This document shows, piece by piece, positions 16,401 to 24,852 of a stretch of DNA of 31,351 nt. The stretch comes from a virus: the IMG/VR virus record IMGVR_UViG_3300025122_000091, positions 1 through 31,351 of that record; one strand, 5' to 3'. How positions within the stretch are numbered: position 1 is the stretch's first letter; the number at the start of each line of letters is the position of its first letter. A program made the translations under genes and the position numbers. Under the pieces are notes generated by a model. The model did no database searches. It saw nothing but the letters and a program-made list of their open reading frames with translations, and was not told the DNA's origin.

Positions 16401-19400
16401 AGACCCTGCCGCTTCCATGCGAACAACTATAGAGTCAGCTCGCACAGCGGGAGTTTTTCAAGATAAAGGGGCTACTAAAGCTTTTGTAAAGAAATTTAAA
16501 AAAGATTTCCAACCTTCCGGCGCTCACGAAGCAGGCATCAGAGATCCCGGAGCAACAGCTTACAACGCCGCTATTAGGTCTATAACAGGACTCAATAGAC
16601 AAAGGTCCGTAGGAGCCAGAAACGAAGAGGTCGATGCGGCTTTGAGTCGATTGGGACTAATAACTCGTTCCGGCATAGGAAAGGCCAGAAAAGGAATAGC
16701 TAAAGAATATTTAACTCTAAGAAAAGAATCAGGGCTTACGAAAGGAATAGCTATGCAGAAGTTCGACTCTGCTGATTTTAGTAATTTGGCTAATTACGGC
16801 TCCGGTTCGAATAGGTATACTTTATCTGTTCAAGGTGGGGTGCTGAGGGCTAATAACGTTAGGCAACACGAATACAGGGACGCCAAAGTTGGTAACATAA
16901 GTATAGAAGACCATAAAAGAAAACAGTATTTAGTGATGGAAAATATGTCCTCGAAGGGACCCGTTAATTTCCCCTCCGAATTTAAAGGCCCCTTAATGGA
17001 GGCAGCAGCTAAATATAAATATCGGACCATTTCGAGGTCTAAGCTTACGTACGAACAAGCTAACATGAGCGATGTTCAAAGATTTAGGCAGTCCTCTAGA
17101 GGTTACGTTCCTAGTTTTGCAGGGGGAGGGCTTGGGGCGGCAATACAAAGAGAAAAAGAGGCCGGGATTCCTTCTTCAGCTATTCGCGTCAGTTCTTCAC
17201 CCCAGCTCCGAACGACGGGAAATCCTACTGGCTTAGGGGTAACTAATACCTTTGATGAACCTCGTGGTCTTCGTGATGTTGGATTAGCAGCTGGAGGTTA
17301 TACTCCGAATTTTGCAGCCGGTGCGGCCGGAGCGCCAATGGGGCTCGAGAATATTGTAGGAAAAGCGAAGTGGGACATAAGCCACCTTTTGCTCTCGGAA
17401 AGCAAGGTGACTAAATTAAACACAGAACTCAAACTGGCTGCCAACGAGTGGGCCAACAACAGACTGAGCACAAAAGAACTTAGAGAGAGCATCAAATCGC
17501 TCACAAAGGGGATGGGTGGGGCTGCAGAAGGTACCAAGGCTTTCGGCCGAGAACAGAGAGCGCTTCTTAAGAGTGCCAAAGCTTATGGAAAGACAATGAA
17601 ACCGGGCGGCATGGGAATGGGGGGTATGATGGCCATGATGGCCGTTCCTATGGTCGGTGGTATGGCCGAGCAAGCCATTGGGGGGCGTACCGGAGCGGCT
17701 GTTAGTGGAGGGATGACCGGTGGAATGATGGGCGGTATGATGGGAGGAATGGCCGCCGGGACAGGTGCCGGTGCGAGTATGTTGACTGCGATGGGCGCCG
17801 GTTCGGTGGCCGGTCCTGTTGGTATTGCTGCAGGCATACTTGTTGGCGCGTCCATGGGTATTGCGGCAAGCTTATCAGCCACGGCTGAAACCTCAGGTCA
17901 AGTTAATCAAGCACTACAGACACTGAAAGGGGCCATAGAAGGGAACGCTAAGGGTGCACTATTATATCTGGACGCTCAAGAAGCGCTCGGAGAAGCTAAG
18001 ACTATGGAGCAGTTGACTTCGGCAACCCTAAAAGCTTCCAATGCGTTGAACGCAATTGGAGATGTAAACCTAAGAGATCAGCTTGCGGCAACAGGAACGA
18101 GCGTTGATGACATGAGGAAAGTTATAGACAAATTTGTTGCTGAGCAAAAACGCCAAATGCTAATGCTAACAGCGAAAGGGGCCATGATGGGCGCTCAAGA
18201 AAACGAAGCCTTAGGCGAACAAATGAGGGACTGGCGCAAAGCTGGAAAAACGGGCGAGGGGAGTGATTATCAGCGTACGGGGCGTCAAGCGCTTGGAGGG
18301 TTGCGGGATATTTTTATCGCAGAAGGATTGGAGCAAAGTGATGTTCAGGGGTTCGTTGATACCTTAAAGGGAGAGCAGGTTTCCGGTGGTTTTCAGTTTG
18401 GCGGCATTTCACGGTTAATTTCAGATTGGGGCAAAGGTCAATATAGTGACAAGACCATTACTGATGCCTTAAGGGTTGCTTTTGAGAAAAAGCTTAAATC
18501 TGGTGATGTTACAGAAAAATTTGTTTTTGATTTGGCTCAGGCCATTGAAAGCGGGCTAGATCCGGACAACTGGAGCAGTGATGCGGAGAAAGAATTGGAG
18601 ATTTTCTTCAATACTTATTTTGTGCCAATGTTTGGAGATAAAATGAAGGAAATAGGTGAAAAAGCCGCAAAGTTTGACGTAGACAAAGGGATTGCCGCCA
18701 ACTATACTCGGGATCTAGAAGCGTTCCTAAGGTCAATCAATGAGACGGTAACGGATTATACCGACAACCTTTTGCAAATAACCGAGCAAACGGCTCTAAG
18801 GCAAGCCACCAAGCAAGCTCGGGCAGGATTTTTAGGTTTTCGTGGGGCTGGTGCCGCATTTAGGGAGACCCGTGCTGCCGGAATGGGGGACATAGCGGGG
18901 AGGAGACAGGCTATGGATCAGGGATTGTTTAAAGAACACTCTTCCTCAATCATGATTCAAATTGAAAAGGTGGCTAAAAACGTAGCGGATCTAACGGATT
19001 TTCGCCAAAACGTTATGTTTGGTACGCAGGGGTTTACTGGAGGAGGATTTCAAGCTGGAATAGACAGATTAAGAGAAAGGATCCCTACGACAGGTGCGGA
19101 TATCAAGGCCTATGAAGATTTAATTTCAAAACTTCAGCTCGCTTTTAATGAACAAAAAGCCGTCATAGACAAAGACGAAAAAGTTCAACATATTAAACTG
19201 AAAGCTCTAGAGCTCCGAGCCAAAATTACAGAGGAAGAGCACAGGGTAGCGATGATACAAGCCGACCAACTTGCTGTCAATAAGCTCCTAATAGGCAGAG
19301 AAGAGGGTAGAAGCAAAGGAACGGTTGCAACGTTAAAGCGCGGTGTTTCGGCCCCCGGAGCACTTAATTTTATGACAGCGAGGGGAGCTTTGGGCCAACA

Positions 19401-22176
19401 ACAAAAAACAGAAACCGCAGTCTTCGATGAACAAAAAAGATTAAGGGACAAACAGGCGATTTCCGAAGCACGCGGACGGCTGATAGAATTGCAAAATCAA
19501 GCCAAGATTAACCGAGTCACTTCCCAGTTGGTAGAGAGTAATCTGCAGTTAAAAACTTCTATAGACGCCTTAAACGCAACTATGGGCGGAGGGCCTACAA
19601 CCGGTGGAACTGGTGCGGCTGGTGGAGCGCCAAGGGGAGGAGCCGGGCTAGCAGGGGGAGGCGATTTGACTGTTACGGGTAAGCCCAAGGGTTTATTTAA
19701 GTTCGGCGACAAAGAAGTGCTGGAAAAAGCTGCGATAGCAAAAGCCGCTAAAGCAAAAAAGGACGCAAGGACCAAATTATCTCAGAAATACTTTACAGAG
19801 GAGGGAATGAGGGGTGTAGCCCCTCCTACGTATAATGCGGCTACCGGTAAGTGGGAGCAGGGGGACGTAGACAAGAAGGTGGCTAGGAAGGATGATCCGC
19901 GTTTCAAACGCTTATATGCGGGAGGGTTGGAAAAATATCAGGCTAGGCTTAATGTTCCGCCGGAGCTTGGCCCGCAACCCATCTACGGAGGCGCCGCTGC
20001 TGCGGAGAAGCGACAGGCTGCGCTAAAAGCCGCGAAGCAATTTCAATTGCAGGCTAGTCTAGATTACGATCAGTTTGGTGAGCCAATAGATAAGCGCTAC
20101 AAATGGGAAGAGGCTTCGATTACGGCGGCGCGGACCGCGGGGATCCGCCCGGACGTACACCAAAATATTCGGGGTGCGCAAAAGTGGAGGATAGTCGACG
20201 CCGCGCCGGCGAGGCGCTCTACAAGGCCGTCAGGTCGGTTGGGGGGGATGGTTGCAGAGGCTCATAAATTCGAACGCGAAGGACTGGAAAAGCAGATAAA
20301 ACACTTGAGATCCATTATCCCGCGCGATTTCCTTGGCAGTCAAGAACAAAGGGATATCCGGAGCGAGCGACAGAAGCTTCTAAGAGAGTTGATGGATAGA
20401 CACGCTAGTTTGGGCGATGGTTCACCTCTGGCGCCCATGACCATTACCCGCAATCCCGGTCCGTCCGCCGGATGGCAGCCATGGACTATGCCAGCGGCTT
20501 CGCCGGACTATGGCCCCGCGCATTTTCCTACACGAGGCAAACGCCATCCCGGGCCGCCCGGCCTCCTTCCTGAACCACAAGGTCCCGGTGGCTGGTTTTC
20601 GCTCCAGCGCGCTGGTGGTTATGGTACGGATCCAGAAGCGGGAATGTTTGCGCAGGCGGAGAAGTCCACAGCAAAATCTAAGGCCGAGTTTTTTGAAGGT
20701 ATGATGGGTCGCTTTAAAGGCGGAGGCCTAGAGGGGGAGCCATTAAGCGTAGAGCAAGTCGAGCATATAAATCAGATTAATAAAGAGATAGTTACGGCAT
20801 ACAAAGAGGGCGATAAGATTTTGATGAGAAAATTAGAGCTTGAGGCAAAAAGCGTTCAAAACTCTTTTATTTTAGCCAATCAAACGGATGCGATAAACAA
20901 AAAACTAATGGAGATGAACCAAAACTGGGCGCGCGATGATGCGGACAGAACGACTAAGTTCACAAAAGGTTTGGAAGATGGTTTTGCGCAAATCTACAGA
21001 GAAGAGCAAACACTTTTTAACAGGCTCGGAAACGAGCTTCCGATGCAATTTAAAAACAACATGGTAGGGGCTTTGGAGGCCACTATGGACAAGACCACAG
21101 ACTTGGGAGATGCTTTGGAAGGTGTCGCGATTGAGTTTTTGCGCACTATGCGTCGCGCTTTTCTTGACAGCGCTGTGAGCAACATGATGAATGCTGGGGC
21201 GGCGTTGGTTCCTTCGTGGGGAGCTAAGATGGCCCCTCCGAAGCAGCAGGGAGGTTTCATTCGAGCACAAGCAGGACGATTTGTTCCGGGGCGTGGGAGC
21301 GGTGACAAAGTGCCGTTGCTTGCTGAGCCCGGGGAAATTGTTATGAATCGAGAAGCGGTTAGTGCTGTAGGGGCGGATACTTTGCTAGGGCTTAATTCGG
21401 CAATTCCGAGATTTGGCCAAAAAGGAGGCAACTTAATGACCTTAGGCAAAAAATTGCCTCGGGACTGGAGCCAAATGAGCGGTCTATTCTTGCAGCGAGG
21501 TAATGCTGAAACAGGTGAGCTGGCTGACAAACATGCGGAGGCAATGGAAAAGAAAGCGGCTAAGCACCGGAAAAGCGAAGAACGAAAAGGTATGTTGACG
21601 AGTATGTTTGCTAGCGCTTTACTCTCTGGGGCGATGAGTTGGGGTGCTGGAAAAATAGGGTCATGGGCAAAGCAGCGGTCAGCTACGAAGCTTACAGGAG
21701 CGACGGTGTCTCGTACTGGAATGAGGAATTTTAAAAAGATGGGGGGTACTCGAGGGCAAGCCATTGAATTTTTGGAAGCTGGGGTTGATATTGGTGATTC
21801 AGGAATTCCCAATATGGCGCGAGGGGGAGCGATTAAGCGACAATCAGGTGGTTTTGTAGGACGCTCTGGGAGCGTGGCACGGCGTTACGGTTCGTATCAG
21901 GGTGGAGGTACCGTTTCTGTGCCATCTGGCGCCCCTGCCCTTGGGAATCCCTCCAACACTAATAATATAAACATCAATGTTTCACTGGGAGGCGCCGATA
22001 ATGCTAGGGGAACTGGGGCCAGCCAAACAGAAGTCGGCAATACAGGCGGCCCATCGAGGGTTACTGATAGTGATGCAAAAGCATTGGCAGAGAAAATTAA
22101 AAGCCAAGTGCTTAAAGTCATAGCAGAAGAACAAAGAGTAAGCGGCTCCTTGCGTCCGGGAGCTAGGAGACCGTAA
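13468..22176 (+). CDS. Tape measure protein with embedded domain cassettes
   Basis: A 2902-aa chain that sets tail length inside the tube and takes part in DNA ejection. Residues ~65-390 are the helical TP901-type tape-measure core (FGASTAVIGG to RELVTNINNLLDG). A hydrophobic stretch follows at ~429-461. Residues 552-1283 carry seven GYVPNF-like motifs that bracket two domain-sized inserts (642-951 and 961-1211). The first has a possible PD-(D/E)xK signature: D874, then D901-A-K903. A Met/Gly-rich membrane-like segment spans ~1377-1471. Helical parts alternate with a proline/glycine-rich linker at ~2210-2380. The C-terminus has the common tape-measure tail (GRFVPGRGSGDKVP, LLAEPGEIVMN; residues 2603-2627). 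The stop overlaps the next ATG by 1 nt (TAATG). Confidence 0.93.
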   Translation: MIKLDAVINDKKLVASIQKGVDAFNKSTAGKSKLNLKINERGFRQPLGRITGDLDKFESALAASNARVIAFGASTAVIGGMTAAFKALAATTINVQKSFADINRILNVSNKEFEMFSNQLFDIAKKTATSFDDASKGALEFARQGLGLNESLKRTADALVLVRLTGVNADKAVSALTATVNAFQQSSLTTTEALNKFVAVETKFAVSARDLMDGLGRVGSAAVDAKVSFDELNAMVAAVQQQTGRGGAVIGNALKTIFTRLQRRDTLTALEAFNVQVQDVQGNILPAMQILQNFAKTYDTLTDANKSYLREQVAGVFQANILSAIVKDINSDFQVYNRALTTSAAATNEAATANARLNQTISALISQTGTELIRLQENIGKVTFEPIARAILGPFRELVTNINNLLDGEGMGSEFANGLLKGIRNIVAGPGLVAAIAVIGKIFLTTAAYISQALPTLVGITTEKQKQANLEATIETLLKSEAPVVALIAAAEGDAAKQAGILAAHAAKQEKSFKASAASTGMMATNLRLMGMTVTKAGALVPVKGAPRGAAGYVPGFAGEAADVRKGVGGVSSTSRPVHIPNFAFGKGKSGSMVANTGEYVVPNFRGSGSAVFNPAMVRANGGLPQGAKKITAAQGYVPNFSPLSAQPAMYQKALASLRVGKVTGVNTQADTLARAPYNRPDLAAKLRAGVAAKQAQKGKVVAGGKQTFSMPNSALGIGAIVGLQERSGPYNPRSAFSTLQKQPNIKNAGLSALVKSPMFAGSSFSVRGVKVGSLKKVGSKGTKEDIAARKVLSEGQFSDDMNEFMVPALGKYASSIFKGLFKDDGKAFTSELLQTKGKRVFSKSVEGGIMESALQFSGQKASRFGGDDAARFDFEEAGKISEPLLKTFFGGITSGIVRADAKRTDLPKNINTLIGKSFGTKLTADKIALYGPIARAIKMVREQNKGTKKAAGGYVPNFVRGSLMHRLRGVQGATGLIDPAASMRTTIESARTAGVFQDKGATKAFVKKFKKDFQPSGAHEAGIRDPGATAYNAAIRSITGLNRQRSVGARNEEVDAALSRLGLITRSGIGKARKGIAKEYLTLRKESGLTKGIAMQKFDSADFSNLANYGSGSNRYTLSVQGGVLRANNVRQHEYRDAKVGNISIEDHKRKQYLVMENMSSKGPVNFPSEFKGPLMEAAAKYKYRTISRSKLTYEQANMSDVQRFRQSSRGYVPSFAGGGLGAAIQREKEAGIPSSAIRVSSSPQLRTTGNPTGLGVTNTFDEPRGLRDVGLAAGGYTPNFAAGAAGAPMGLENIVGKAKWDISHLLLSESKVTKLNTELKLAANEWANNRLSTKELRESIKSLTKGMGGAAEGTKAFGREQRALLKSAKAYGKTMKPGGMGMGGMMAMMAVPMVGGMAEQAIGGRTGAAVSGGMTGGMMGGMMGGMAAGTGAGASMLTAMGAGSVAGPVGIAAGILVGASMGIAASLSATAETSGQVNQALQTLKGAIEGNAKGALLYLDAQEALGEAKTMEQLTSATLKASNALNAIGDVNLRDQLAATGTSVDDMRKVIDKFVAEQKRQMLMLTAKGAMMGAQENEALGEQMRDWRKAGKTGEGSDYQRTGRQALGGLRDIFIAEGLEQSDVQGFVDTLKGEQVSGGFQFGGISRLISDWGKGQYSDKTITDALRVAFEKKLKSGDVTEKFVFDLAQAIESGLDPDNWSSDAEKELEIFFNTYFVPMFGDKMKEIGEKAAKFDVDKGIAANYTRDLEAFLRSINETVTDYTDNLLQITEQTALRQATKQARAGFLGFRGAGAAFRETRAAGMGDIAGRRQAMDQGLFKEHSSSIMIQIEKVAKNVADLTDFRQNVMFGTQGFTGGGFQAGIDRLRERIPTTGADIKAYEDLISKLQLAFNEQKAVIDKDEKVQHIKLKALELRAKITEEEHRVAMIQADQLAVNKLLIGREEGRSKGTVATLKRGVSAPGALNFMTARGALGQQQKTETAVFDEQKRLRDKQAISEARGRLIELQNQAKINRVTSQLVESNLQLKTSIDALNATMGGGPTTGGTGAAGGAPRGGAGLAGGGDLTVTGKPKGLFKFGDKEVLEKAAIAKAAKAKKDARTKLSQKYFTEEGMRGVAPPTYNAATGKWEQGDVDKKVARKDDPRFKRLYAGGLEKYQARLNVPPELGPQPIYGGAAAAEKRQAALKAAKQFQLQASLDYDQFGEPIDKRYKWEEASITAARTAGIRPDVHQNIRGAQKWRIVDAAPARRSTRPSGRLGGMVAEAHKFEREGLEKQIKHLRSIIPRDFLGSQEQRDIRSERQKLLRELMDRHASLGDGSPLAPMTITRNPGPSAGWQPWTMPAASPDYGPAHFPTRGKRHPGPPGLLPEPQGPGGWFSLQRAGGYGTDPEAGMFAQAEKSTAKSKAEFFEGMMGRFKGGGLEGEPLSVEQVEHINQINKEIVTAYKEGDKILMRKLELEAKSVQNSFILANQTDAINKKLMEMNQNWARDDADRTTKFTKGLEDGFAQIYREEQTLFNRLGNELPMQFKNNMVGALEATMDKTTDLGDALEGVAIEFLRTMRRAFLDSAVSNMMNAGAALVPSWGAKMAPPKQQGGFIRAQAGRFVPGRGSGDKVPLLAEPGEIVMNREAVSAVGADTLLGLNSAIPRFGQKGGNLMTLGKKLPRDWSQMSGLFLQRGNAETGELADKHAEAMEKKAAKHRKSEERKGMLTSMFASALLSGAMSWGAGKIGSWAKQRSATKLTGATVSRTGMRNFKKMGGTRGQAIEFLEAGVDIGDSGIPNMARGGAIKRQSGGFVGRSGSVARRYGSYQGGGTVSVPSGAPALGNPSNTNNININVSLGGADNARGTGASQTEVGNTGGPSRVTDSDAKALAEKIKSQVLKVIAEEQRVSGSLRPGARRP
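15121..17316 (+). repeat. Seven degenerate GYVPNF motifs in the tape measure
   Basis: In-frame copies encode GYVPGFAG (residue 552, nt 15121), IPNFAF (580, 15205), VPNFRG (602, 15271), GYVPNFSP (636, 15373), GGYVPNFV (953, 16324), GYVPSFAG (1212, 17101) and GGYTPNFA (1276, 17293). The shared core is G-Y-V/T-P-N-F, often preceded by A-G or A-Q. DNA around copies is only partly alike, so these are protein-level repeats. Spacings of 22-317 residues put domain-sized segments between copies. Confidence 0.88.
22165..22169 (+). promoter_or_regulatory. Strong Shine-Dalgarno inside tape-measure end
   Basis: AGGAG lies 6 nt before the ATG at 22176, within the last codons of the tape measure. With the TAATG overlap it indicates coupled translation. 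This contrasts with genes behind the proposed promoters, which have no SD. Confidence 0.75.
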
Positions 22177-23150
22177 TGCCAAAAAACGCAGTTCCAAGTT
22201 ACGAATCAAAATTCTTTATTAATGAATATGGGATTTCGGGTATTCGCGACTGGGACGCTAATTATAATGTGTCTCAGCAGACAGTTAATGCTCTGGGCGC
22301 TGGCTTTGTGCGTAATGTTTATGATGCCCCCTTGCAGGGGCAGCTTTCTTTGAGTCGTGATATTATTTTTAATAGTGATCCTATTTTATCATATACTGGA
22401 GAAGAGGCTGTTTCTGGTACTTTAATATATGACACTTATTTGGACGGAGGCGGTGCAAAAGTTTTTGGTTTTGATTCTGGCTATTTAACTGATTATTCAG
22501 TTAGTTGTGGTGTGGGAGGGGTGCCCACAGTTAACAGCTCTTTTGTTACGTTTGGGCGTTTTGGCAGTGGTGCGCGTGGGGGAGAGCTTGATTTTTCCGG
22601 TGACACCCCCCTAGACGGAAGCCGTGGGTTTTTAGCTTTCGCCAATCAGGGTTCTATTCAATGCGGATTCAACCAATCGGGCACCAACCGCGTAACGCAG
22701 GTAAGTCAAGCTTATTCAATAGAGCGTGAACCAATTTATACATTAAGCCAAAAAACAGCATCTGACTTAACAGGGGGGGCAGGGTTTGTTCCCACTGAGG
22801 TTATTACTCATTATCCTATCGAAGTCACGACAAGCATGACGGTAGAAGTGGACGATTTTGAAACTGCCAATATTATGGATACTATACGTAGTGGCCATTA
22901 TGAGACAATTGAATTAACGATCAACCAAGCCTATCAGGGTATTCAGCCTCTAAACGGAGACGCTGTTGTGGGAGGCACATTAGCCTTATTGGATGACTCC
23001 AGCAATCAACTTAAAGATAACGGATATCAAACAATGTACAAATTTCATAGTGTAACAGGGCAATTGGTGTCAGAATCAATTAGCACATCAATAGATGGAA
23101 CACTAAGTGTGGATTTAGAATTTAAAGACTTTTTAAACAGGAAATTATAA
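22176..23150 (+). CDS. Tube-like distal tail protein 1
   Basis: A 324-aa beta-rich protein whose ATG overlaps the tape-measure stop by 1 nt. It follows directly in the tail-tip unit. Residues ~40-70 (YDAPLQGQLSLSRDII) and ~102-127 (SGYLTDYSVSCGVGGVPTVN) align by eye with YVASAPLRGTLSFSHY and SGYIKGLEFSVS in the gene at 24853-25653. The second segment also aligns with SDYTVEASVGSIPTASV in the tail tube. It is probably a tube-fold paralogue forming a distal-tail ring at the tape-measure end, as in distal tail or tail-tip proteins of siphoviruses. The C-terminal half (MTVEVDDFETANIMDTIRSG, then SVDLEFKDFLNR) has the same sandwich character. A strong SD site precedes it. The exact ring position is not known. 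Confidence 0.62.
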   Translation: MPKNAVPSYESKFFINEYGISGIRDWDANYNVSQQTVNALGAGFVRNVYDAPLQGQLSLSRDIIFNSDPILSYTGEEAVSGTLIYDTYLDGGGAKVFGFDSGYLTDYSVSCGVGGVPTVNSSFVTFGRFGSGARGGELDFSGDTPLDGSRGFLAFANQGSIQCGFNQSGTNRVTQVSQAYSIEREPIYTLSQKTASDLTGGAGFVPTEVITHYPIEVTTSMTVEVDDFETANIMDTIRSGHYETIELTINQAYQGIQPLNGDAVVGGTLALLDDSSNQLKDNGYQTMYKFHSVTGQLVSESISTSIDGTLSVDLEFKDFLNRKL

Positions 23151-23151
23151 A

Positions 23152-24846
23152 ATGGGACAAATAACAAGTTATACGCCAATCTCAGCGCCAATCAATGTCG
23201 CCAGCATGATTTTTATAGCGGATGCAGGTGCGAGCAATCAGATTAAAAGCACGACCGTAACAAATTTAAGCAAAGTACCTCAAATTTGGGCCGCAGACGG
23301 CAACGGCTTAAAGTTGACCGATGACGACAGCACGGGCAATTATGGCGTCTTTATCAAAGACGGAGGAAACGTCGGTATTGGCACTGGCGCAGGGAGTCCC
23401 AACACATTTCTTGAGTTAAATTCCGGCGCAAGAACGGCCACTTTTGTCGCAGGCACGCCGTCTACGTGGACTAATATGCTTTTGTTGAATCCTACGGATA
23501 CGGCAAATGCAGCGGTGGGTATTAATTTTCAAGTTGATAATGCTTTTGATTCAGGTAGTGGGGCTGGAATCGTGGGAATTAAAAGTCATGCCACTAATGC
23601 TCAAATGGATTTAGCTTTTATTACCGATCCGTCGGGAGCGGGTTCAGCGGAAGCCATGAGAATCCTGCATAATGGAAACGTGGGAATTGGGACGGTGACG
23701 CCGGGGGATTTGGTAGAGATTAAACTTGACAACTCGGGTACGGATAGAGCGTTACAGTTGAACTTTCCTACTTCGTCAGCAGGTTGTGGTGTAAAGTTTG
23801 CTCAAGCGGGGACCGCTAAAGCCTATATTCAGTTTATGGGGTCGGCGTATGGAACGGTAGCGCGAAGAAGTCAGCTTGAGATTCTTTCTACAGCTGGAAT
23901 TACTTTCTGGCCGGATTCTGGGGCTGCTGATGTGGTAATAGATGCAGATGGAAATTTAGGAGTGGGAACCACAAGCCCTACGGCAAAAATACATATAGAA
24001 GGAGCTGGTACAAGTCCCGAGTTATTGCTGCTTAACAATACCACGGTTGACACTCAAATCAAGCTAACAAACAATGGTGGAAATCCCGCATATATCATAA
24101 ACGCCGCTGCTTATTTGGCTTTGGGAGGCAGCACCACCCCAGCTGCTGCCACACATTTAGTTATACAGAAATCTACGGGACGCGTCAGCATTGGCGGAAC
24201 GCTTGGTACGTGGAGCTATCCGTTGACCATTAGTAGTTCGGTGGCTACTGCGGCTGAATTTGGAAGTGCACACGCTTCAAAAGCTTATATTTATATAGTC
24301 AATTCCGCAAGCGGAACGGCGCAAACTGCAGTCGTCTTTGGTAATGCCGCAACAAATAATAGGCGATGGATGTGCGGTCAGTTTTGGGACACTTCTAATT
24401 ATTTTGGATTTGAATATTTGGGGGGTACTACCTTGAGTGGCCCCAACGATGCTTCGTTTAATTCTGGCACCTTAGAGAATACCACGGTATATATTTCACA
24501 AGCAGGGGGTATAAGTTCTCAAAATACACCTGTTGCTTTTGGTCAGATTCTTACCAACGGTAGCGTAAACCCTGTGCTAACTGGGTCTTATAATGTTAGT
24601 GGCGTAACGTGCAATAGCAGCGGGGAGATTGTGGTTACTTTTAGCAAGCAAGCAAGCAATACAACCTACACTGTTGTTGCCACAGGGGTAAAAAATGCGT
24701 CGCAGATTGCTTTGGTGGGAGTGGCTCTAAACGCTGACAAGCTGGCTGCGAAGTGTACTATTAATGTTTATCCTACTTTGGACCTAACAGCTACAAGCAA
24801 CGACTATTTAAGCTTTACAATTTATGGGGCCAAACTAAAAGCATAA
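23152..24846 (+). CDS. Tail fibre-like protein with GNVGIGT repeats
   Basis: A 564-aa protein lying between two tube-like distal genes, so it is probably attached to the tail tip. It carries GNVGIGT-type repeats near residues 72, 174 and 264 and a weaker copy near 342 (GRVSIGG). This sequence pattern is common in trimeric phage fibres with a chain of beta-helical or triple-stranded units, usually one repeat every ~90 residues. Between repeats are AMRILHNG, FWPDSGAADVVID and similar short strands. The C-terminal ~90 residues (SGVTCNSSGEIVVTFSKQ onward) form a separate beta-sandwich-like head, probably the receptor-contacting tip. I see no S74 intramolecular chaperone at the end. AGGA lies 9 nt before the ATG. 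The product is expected to be a trimer, without a search to confirm. Confidence 0.72.
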   Translation: MGQITSYTPISAPINVASMIFIADAGASNQIKSTTVTNLSKVPQIWAADGNGLKLTDDDSTGNYGVFIKDGGNVGIGTGAGSPNTFLELNSGARTATFVAGTPSTWTNMLLLNPTDTANAAVGINFQVDNAFDSGSGAGIVGIKSHATNAQMDLAFITDPSGAGSAEAMRILHNGNVGIGTVTPGDLVEIKLDNSGTDRALQLNFPTSSAGCGVKFAQAGTAKAYIQFMGSAYGTVARRSQLEILSTAGITFWPDSGAADVVIDADGNLGVGTTSPTAKIHIEGAGTSPELLLLNNTTVDTQIKLTNNGGNPAYIINAAAYLALGGSTTPAAATHLVIQKSTGRVSIGGTLGTWSYPLTISSSVATAAEFGSAHASKAYIYIVNSASGTAQTAVVFGNAATNNRRWMCGQFWDTSNYFGFEYLGGTTLSGPNDASFNSGTLENTTVYISQAGGISSQNTPVAFGQILTNGSVNPVLTGSYNVSGVTCNSSGEIVVTFSKQASNTTYTVVATGVKNASQIALVGVALNADKLAAKCTINVYPTLDLTATSNDYLSFTIYGAKLKA

Positions 24847-24852
24847 TAACGA

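Noticed and set aside
24640-24662. AGCAAGCAAGCAA microrepeat in the fibre gene
   Set aside because: Three short units of coding sequence (Lys-Gln-Ala-Ser) with no wider repeat; consistent with chance.
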